From: Bacteriovoracaceae bacterium UBA7317 | GTDB taxonomy: Bacteria; Bdellovibrionota; Bacteriovoracia; Bacteriovoracales; Bacteriovoracaceae | DNA length: 9,911 nucleotides | Reading direction: 5' to 3' | NCBI GenBank assembly: GCA_002474345.1 | Contig: DKQD01000212.1 | Location: 1 to 9,911 of the forward strand | Shown: positions 5,621 to 9,911 of the stretch, one piece after another | How positions within the stretch are numbered: the first letter of the stretch is position 1 | Layout of the letters: each line of letters starts with the position of its first letter | The notes under the pieces: model-generated | What the model was told of the DNA's origin: nothing | Seen by the model: the letters and a program-made list of their open reading frames with translations, nothing else | Database searches by the model: none | Position numbers and translations under genes: made by a program

Positions 5621-6598
5621 ATGTTTCAGACAACTCCCATAACCTGGCTTCAGGACTTCTCAACCCCTGCTCTGACAATTGTCATGCAAGCACTTTCCTA
5701 TATTGGCTATCCCACTTTTTATATTGTCTTTATTCTTATTCTTTTTTTCTGTATCGATTATAAGAAAGGTTGGGAAATTTTACATCTAACACTTTTTGGG
5801 GCCCTTTTAACTTTCCTCTTAAAAGATTTTTTCTCTTACCCAAGGCCTTTTTACTTAGATGGATCGGTTCAATTACTGGACCCCTTCCTTTTAAAAAGTA
5901 AGTTTCCTCTAATTCAAGAATTCGAACAACAAAGCTTTTTTGCTCTTATTCCTGAAAATATTCTTGATGAGTTTAGGAAATTAAAGGACCCCAAATATGG
6001 TTTTCCTTCAGGGCATACATCCTTGAGCCTCTGCTTTTGGGGGTTCCTATACATATCCTATAAAGACAATCGGATTATTAAACTACTTTCTCTTTTTATG
6101 ATTATAGGAGTTCCCTTTTCTAGAGTTTATCTAGGCGTCCATTTTATTGGAGATATTATTGGAGGTTATATCCTAGGCCTTGTAACTCTTTTTATTTTTA
6201 AACAAAAAATTGTAAAATGGATTTTCCTCTTCCGCCCTCCTCTTTTAAATTTTTCAATGATTTACTTGTTCTTGTTTCCTTTTGCCACCCTTTTTATTTT
6301 ATCAACTACAGACATCTTTATTTCGTGTTATTTTCTAGGAATCAACACACTTCTATTTACTATGAAAGACTTTAATGTAATTGAAAAGTTAGAATCAGGC
6401 CCCTATAGAAACAGGATAATCCTTTTTTTCTCTGTCCTTATACTTTTCTTCTCAATCAGGCTCCTTCTTAAAAATTTTTTAATAATTATCGACTTGAATG
6501 AAAATATATTGGCAACTATCATAAGGCATATCCTAACTCCATTCTTAGGCATTTCTATACCAATTTTAACTTTAAAAAAGCTTATCAAAATTAAATAA
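5621..6598 (+). CDS. PAP2-superfamily membrane phosphatase with extended C-terminus
   Basis: All three motifs of the PAP2/type-2 lipid phosphatase family are present: K68-x6-R75-P76 (KDFFSYPRP), P129-S130-G131-H132 (GFPSGHTS), and S167-R168-x5-H174-x3-D178 (SRVYLGVHFIGD). His174 is the expected nucleophile and Asp178 supports it. The family removes phosphate from lipid phosphates or pyrophosphates, such as undecaprenyl pyrophosphate or phosphatidic acid, at the outer face of the inner membrane; the substrate here is unknown. Several hydrophobic helices precede and follow the motifs. About 115 residues after the core (from roughly 205) add further membrane helices beyond a minimal PAP2 domain. 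The ATG at 5621 is preferred to the one at 5615, since AGGA (5611-5614) would touch the latter. The 240-bp A+T-rich upstream gap must hold its promoter, but none could be assigned. The ankyrin gene follows after 48 bp. Confidence 0.92.
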   Translation: MFQTTPITWLQDFSTPALTIVMQALSYIGYPTFYIVFILILFFCIDYKKGWEILHLTLFGALLTFLLKDFFSYPRPFYLDGSVQLLDPFLLKSKFPLIQEFEQQSFFALIPENILDEFRKLKDPKYGFPSGHTSLSLCFWGFLYISYKDNRIIKLLSLFMIIGVPFSRVYLGVHFIGDIIGGYILGLVTLFIFKQKIVKWIFLFRPPLLNFSMIYLFLFPFATLFILSTTDIFISCYFLGINTLLFTMKDFNVIEKLESGPYRNRIILFFSVLILFFSIRLLLKNFLIIIDLNENILATIIRHILTPFLGISIPILTLKKLIKIK

Positions 6599-6646
6599 TA
6601 TATTCAGTTAAAGTCTATTAAATGAAAATAAAAAAAGGAAATGCCT

Positions 6647-7165
6647 ATGAAACCGGTTCTTCTTGTTTTTCTCTTTTGCACCTTTTGTTTCAACACCCAT
6701 GCTCAAAAAAAAATTACAAACTCACCTTTAACCCGCGATTTATTTTACATCGCTTCTAAAGGGGAGACCCGAATAAACCTTGTGGGTATGCCTAAAGTCA
6801 AAATTCAGAGGCGGTCTACAAGAATTCAAAGAAAAAAAGCATTGAGGACCCTTCAAGGACTTATCAAAAATGGAGCTGACATAAATCATAAATCCCCTCT
6901 AGGAGAAACGCCCTTAATGGCGGCAAGTAGGATCGGTTATTTTGAAGCAGTAAACTTATTTTTAAATTCGGGTGCGAACATCAATCAAAAAGACAATAAG
7001 GGAAATACGGCTCTTATAATTGCAGCCAAAAATAATCAAATTGATGTAGTCAAGATCCTTTTAAAAGGAAAGGCAGATAGAAATATTAAAAATAAATATG
7101 GACAAACCGCCTTTGATTTAAGCTTTGATACTGAAGTTCAAAAATATTTAAAAAATTATAAATAA
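6647..7165 (+). CDS. Exported ankyrin-repeat protein, possible protector of the neighbouring transglutaminase
   Basis: The ATG at 6647 lies 7 bases after AGGA (6636-6639) and gives a 172-residue protein with a Sec signal peptide (1-19, ending NTHA). The ATG at 6641 would almost touch the ribosome binding site. Two complete 33-residue ankyrin repeats occupy 87-119 (ETPLMAASRIGYFEAV start) and 120-152 (NTALIIAAKNNQIDVV start). They are capped by a partial repeat ending NGADINHKSPLG before them and a C-terminal half repeat (QTAFDLSF) after them. Residues 45-65 are basic. Ankyrin repeats bind other proteins and have no enzymatic activity. The next gene begins 19 bp after the stop, which suggests co-transcription and a shared role. 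In Bdellovibrio the periplasmic ankyrin protein Bd3460 shields the predator from its own adjacent endopeptidase; a comparable role here is inference. Confidence 0.9.
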   Translation: MKPVLLVFLFCTFCFNTHAQKKITNSPLTRDLFYIASKGETRINLVGMPKVKIQRRSTRIQRKKALRTLQGLIKNGADINHKSPLGETPLMAASRIGYFEAVNLFLNSGANINQKDNKGNTALIIAAKNNQIDVVKILLKGKADRNIKNKYGQTAFDLSFDTEVQKYLKNYK

Positions 7166-7184
7166 AGAATTTATGGAGATATAA

Positions 7185-8849
7185 ATGAAAAAGGAATTTC
7201 TTATTATTTTAACTTTGATTTTGAGTATGAACGCCTTTTCAGTCACAATAAAAAATGAAGGTCCTCCTGGATGGTATTCAGGAAGCTACCTCCCCTTTTC
7301 TGATGGTCCCCTCACGCAAGAAAAAAATAAAAATAAGGGCGAAAAAAAGAAATCAACGACCGCCAAACGGCTCGACCTAGCTACTATCAACTATGGTAAA
7401 AGCAAAACTCAGCTTGAAGGGTTTTTAAAAGATTATATTTACAAAAAAGAAGCTGAGAGCTGGCAAGGTCTGTGCGACCAGTGGAGTGCTTCAAATAATG
7501 ATATGATTATAAAGAATTACCTTCTTAGCGCCGAAAAATTAAAATGCAAGGGTGGAGTTATACTTACTAAAGGTGATCTGCAAGAACTCTTCACGGCCTT
7601 TTATAAAAGCTGGGATATAGATTATGCTGGGGAAAGAGACTACACTCCTTTGGAAGAAAGAGAAAATGCATATTACTTCGCCAAAGACCAGTTAAATAGG
7701 TCAAACTTTCCTGCCCACATCCTTCATGAAAAACTCCACCATTATATGGACGAAAAAGTCTGGAAAAAAGAAAAGGTTGGAGTCGTCCTCAATGTGGACT
7801 CAGGCCCTGAAGTATGGAATCAGCCTGTAATATCAATTGAATCAAATATAAAACGATTAACAGAAAAAGATATTGCTAAAGGGGAATTTAAAGTCAAAGC
7901 AGGCCAGGATCATATCAACCTTGGAGAAGGGCAAGTTAAGCACACGAGAAATGAAGTTGAGACCTTCCGCCTTATTTCGGGATTTAAAAGTATAGAAGGT
8001 AATAGAGAGAAATCTTTTACCATTCTTAAAGCAAAAAGAGGTGATAAAGACTTAAGGCTTATTAAAAGAATTGAGCAGTATTACTTCGAAAAGGTTTATA
8101 ACAATCCAGACATAAGCATCAAGGCCCTTAGAAAGGGTGAACCTAAATATATCAATGAAGCTTTAAAAAAAATTGTAAAAAAAACGACCTTTAAAGACAC
8201 TAAATCTTTCCTTCAGGCCATGGCACGAGTAAAAAAAGAAACCCTCAAAAGGGCCTTTGGTAAAAATTTAAAGCTTAAAAAAGGTATTAAGGTTTATTTG
8301 GTTCACTCTAAAATGAAGTATCAAGAAGAAACTTATTATAGAGATACATCTTCGGTCTTTAACGTTAAATACTATAACTATATTTTAATTGAAGGTAAGG
8401 GAAAGGGTAATTATATAGGCTCATCTTGGATGACACCTCTAAAAGAAAGACCGGGTGACCTATTTATTTCACCAAGTATGGTTGCAGAGCAAATCGATCT
8501 GGCGAATAACTTTATGGAATATTATGAAAATGGCAATTGGGTCATGTATAAAGGTGCCAAGGCCGTTGCCAATGGATGGTTTAAACATCAAGCAGAAGAA
8601 AAGTTCCACGGCATAAGTCAGTTTAAAAAGGCTTTTTCAAAAATTAATAAAAAGATGACAGTTGAAGAATGGTTTCAAAAAACAACAAAATCTAAAAAGC
8701 GCCCTGTGAGAACTTATGGGATGACCGAAACTCCTGAGTGGGAATTTTATGAAATGGTGGGAAAGGCCTTAGGACTGAGAAACACCATAGACCTTTATAA
8801 AAGCTGCGAGAAATGTAAACTAGGTCCAGACACTTCCAAGTGTAATTAA
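7185..8849 (+). CDS. Secreted transglutaminase of the GP42/Pep-13 elicitor type (TGase_elicitor-like)
   Basis: A signal peptide (1-19, ending NAFS) and a short Lys-rich segment precede a catalytic region that resembles the oomycete GP42 transglutaminase family: WQGLCDQWSASN with Cys97, NFPAHILHEKL with His178, and VVLNVDSGPEVWNQPV with Asp205. The hexamer VWNQPV (210-215) is the core of Pep-13, the fragment of Phytophthora GP42 recognised by plants, whose Trp and Pro are also needed for enzyme activity. Cys97, His178 and Asp205 are the likely triad. Such enzymes join Gln and Lys side chains or exchange amines; substrates here are unknown. Residues 216-554 carry no domain I recognise and end in a Cys-rich tail (SCEKCK, SKCN). 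GGAG (7175-7178) lies 6 bases before the ATG. The gene follows the ankyrin gene by 19 bp and ends at a strong terminator. The assignment rests on motifs, so family membership is likely rather than certain. Confidence 0.85.
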   Translation: MKKEFLIILTLILSMNAFSVTIKNEGPPGWYSGSYLPFSDGPLTQEKNKNKGEKKKSTTAKRLDLATINYGKSKTQLEGFLKDYIYKKEAESWQGLCDQWSASNNDMIIKNYLLSAEKLKCKGGVILTKGDLQELFTAFYKSWDIDYAGERDYTPLEERENAYYFAKDQLNRSNFPAHILHEKLHHYMDEKVWKKEKVGVVLNVDSGPEVWNQPVISIESNIKRLTEKDIAKGEFKVKAGQDHINLGEGQVKHTRNEVETFRLISGFKSIEGNREKSFTILKAKRGDKDLRLIKRIEQYYFEKVYNNPDISIKALRKGEPKYINEALKKIVKKTTFKDTKSFLQAMARVKKETLKRAFGKNLKLKKGIKVYLVHSKMKYQEETYYRDTSSVFNVKYYNYILIEGKGKGNYIGSSWMTPLKERPGDLFISPSMVAEQIDLANNFMEYYENGNWVMYKGAKAVANGWFKHQAEEKFHGISQFKKAFSKINKKMTVEEWFQKTTKSKKRPVRTYGMTETPEWEFYEMVGKALGLRNTIDLYKSCEKCKLGPDTSKCN

Positions 8850-8891
8850 AAAGTTATAAGTAAATTATTTCAAAGGTTCATTTACTTAAAT

Positions 8892-8926
8892 AAAAAAAGG
8901 GAACCACAATTTGATTCCCTTTTTTT
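8892..8926. terminator. Bidirectional terminator after the transglutaminase gene
   Basis: A7-GGGAA (8892-8903) pairs with TTCCC-T7 (8915-8926). The stem can be extended inward by CA/TG past one mismatch that becomes a G·U pair in the minus-strand RNA. It lies between convergent genes. Just before it, TAAGTAAAT (8857-8865) and ATTTACTTA (8880-8888) form a second, A+T-only hairpin. Confidence 0.9.
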
Positions 8927-8990
8927 ATACTTATTATATTCAAGTTAAAATTACTTTAATTGTTCAAAGTTAGACCATTTATTAAAAGTC

Positions 8991-9911
8991 TTACCAGGTT
9001 TCATTTTCCTGCATACTCGCCCATATTGCCTGGCAAACTCCATATTTCATGCGGTCTTCATGGTAAACCTTATCCCTTTTATAATGTTGCTGATCTGTAA
9101 GCCAATACCTTTGGGCCATAAGAAATTTTTGTCTTCGGCATTTTTTTCTATACATCCCACAAGACTTTTTAAAATCGGCATCATATTTTTTTCTAAGCCT
9201 CAAATCCTCTTTAATATCTTTTTGAGTTTTTGGTCCATATTTTGAGAGGTCAAGCCTAGCGTACATATCATCATAGGCCTTAATAAGAAGGTCTAAAGTC
9301 CTATCATGGGCAGCTGAAGGAAGCCAACCAGCTTTGTTATAAGCGAGATAACCGTGCTTTTCATTCTTATCATTTCTCGCATCCCATTCTGGTTTACAAA
9401 AAGCTTGTATGTCCTTCGGTTGTTTTTTCATATGGTTTGTTTTAAAGAAAACTGGCATAGTAATTTTATCACCATTTCTAATCGCTTGATTAGGGTAAAC
9501 AACCTGACTTCCTTTGGTTCCCCAGTCTGTAACAGACCCAACATTAAGTTCACTTAGAATGTTTTTCTGCAAATACTTATGCTCTTTAACATAGCCATAA
9601 TGAGTATGGCTTGAGACGTAAGTATAATATTTAATATCATTAAACATATCACCCATTCTTAAACGCCCCAACGGAAGAATTGTATCAAAAGGATGGTGAC
9701 CCATAAAAACATAAACTGTTGAATTAGGGTCATGCTTTTTGTTATTTTCTTTTAACCAGCCCTTAACAAGTTCTTGCTGACCCTTTTGAACAGCTCCATG
9801 ATCGCCTGGGTTTACTTTACCAATCCATTTAGCGAACCGACCAAAGATTCTATTAAAGTAGAGGTTTGGATTTATATAGTAATCCTGTGTATCAAGAAGA
9901 ATTCCTCTATA
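8991..9911 (-). CDS. Calcineurin-like metallophosphoesterase, 5'-truncated by the window edge
   Basis: The frame stays open to the right edge, upstream of the first internal ATG at 9704, so the start lies outside; 306 residues are visible. The family pattern is clear: RGILLDTQDYY near the edge, a QQELVKGWLKE helix, the strand VYVFMGHHP with metal-binding His (codons 9693-9698), and YVSSHTHYGYV with the paired His (9606-9608 and 9600-9602) that closes the metal site, where many relatives have Gly-His-x-His. These enzymes hydrolyse phosphomonoesters or diesters at a two-metal centre; the substrate cannot be told. The Asp/Asn motifs of the N-terminal half lie outside the window. The last 150 residues or so are Lys/Arg/Tyr-rich with several Cys (AFCKPEW, CGMYRKKC, GVCQAIW) and are not part of the usual catalytic core; exported forms with disulfides are possible. 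It converges on the transglutaminase gene across a shared terminator. Confidence 0.87.
   Translation of the reverse strand, partial: YRGILLDTQDYYINPNLYFNRIFGRFAKWIGKVNPGDHGAVQKGQQELVKGWLKENNKKHDPNSTVYVFMGHHPFDTILPLGRLRMGDMFNDIKYYTYVSSHTHYGYVKEHKYLQKNILSELNVGSVTDWGTKGSQVVYPNQAIRNGDKITMPVFFKTNHMKKQPKDIQAFCKPEWDARNDKNEKHGYLAYNKAGWLPSAAHDRTLDLLIKAYDDMYARLDLSKYGPKTQKDIKEDLRLRKKYDADFKKSCGMYRKKCRRQKFLMAQRYWLTDQQHYKRDKVYHEDRMKYGVCQAIWASMQENETW

Noticed and set aside
8951..9005. Alternative C-terminus for the phosphoesterase (a +1 frame reading KPGKTFNKWSNFEQLK before the terminator)
   Set aside because: A run of about 15 open codons is expected often by chance, and the shift point is not a long homopolymer. 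Without relatives to compare, the TAA at 8991-8993 is accepted as the true end.
9060..9557. Two open frames on the plus strand opposite the phosphoesterase gene
   Set aside because: They are antisense shadows of a well-supported gene with metal-binding motifs. They have no ribosome binding sites and no recognisable motifs.

Overview
The window is strongly A+T-rich with densely packed genes and about ten genes or gene remnants. Most encode envelope or exported proteins: Sec signal peptides, lipoprotein signals or membrane segments are visible in nearly all whose N-termini are present. The combination of a GP42-type transglutaminase, a periplasmic ankyrin protein, a mannan-binding (MVL-like) domain protein, Bdellovibrio-style unknown secreted proteins and A+T-rich composition suggests a Bacteriovorax/Halobacteriovorax-like member of the Bdellovibrionota (predatory bacteria). 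This is inference from gene content; no marker gene such as 16S rRNA is present.

Left part (1-2000). The 3' end of a cyclophilin-type peptidyl-prolyl isomerase converges on a small RDD-family membrane protein gene that is interrupted by an in-frame TAA immediately followed by ATG. Upstream of the RDD gene lies an 11-bp tandem repeat with helically phased A-tracts. Next comes a leftward gene for a secreted MVL-lectin-like domain protein with its own strong terminator.

Central part (2000-5400). A divergent 346-bp gap holds candidate operator-like repeats and a possible frameshifted micro-lipoprotein. It is followed by a TTG-initiated secreted protein whose C-terminal half shows a caspase/gingipain-like (clan CD) His-Gly and Gly-Cys signature, then an outer-membrane-type lipoprotein of unknown function. 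A strong bidirectional terminator separates the lipoprotein from a convergent small helical protein.

Right part (5600-9911). A rightward set (PAP2 phosphatase, secreted ankyrin-repeat protein, secreted transglutaminase) is closed by a bidirectional terminator. The ankyrin and transglutaminase genes are 19 bp apart and are very likely co-transcribed. Beyond them, a leftward calcineurin-like phosphoesterase gene runs off the right edge.

The most interesting unit is the ankyrin/transglutaminase pair. In Bdellovibrio a periplasmic ankyrin protein (Bd3460) protects the predator from its own exported peptidoglycan endopeptidases, and the arrangement here suggests, without proving, an analogous self-protection system for a protein-crosslinking enzyme.
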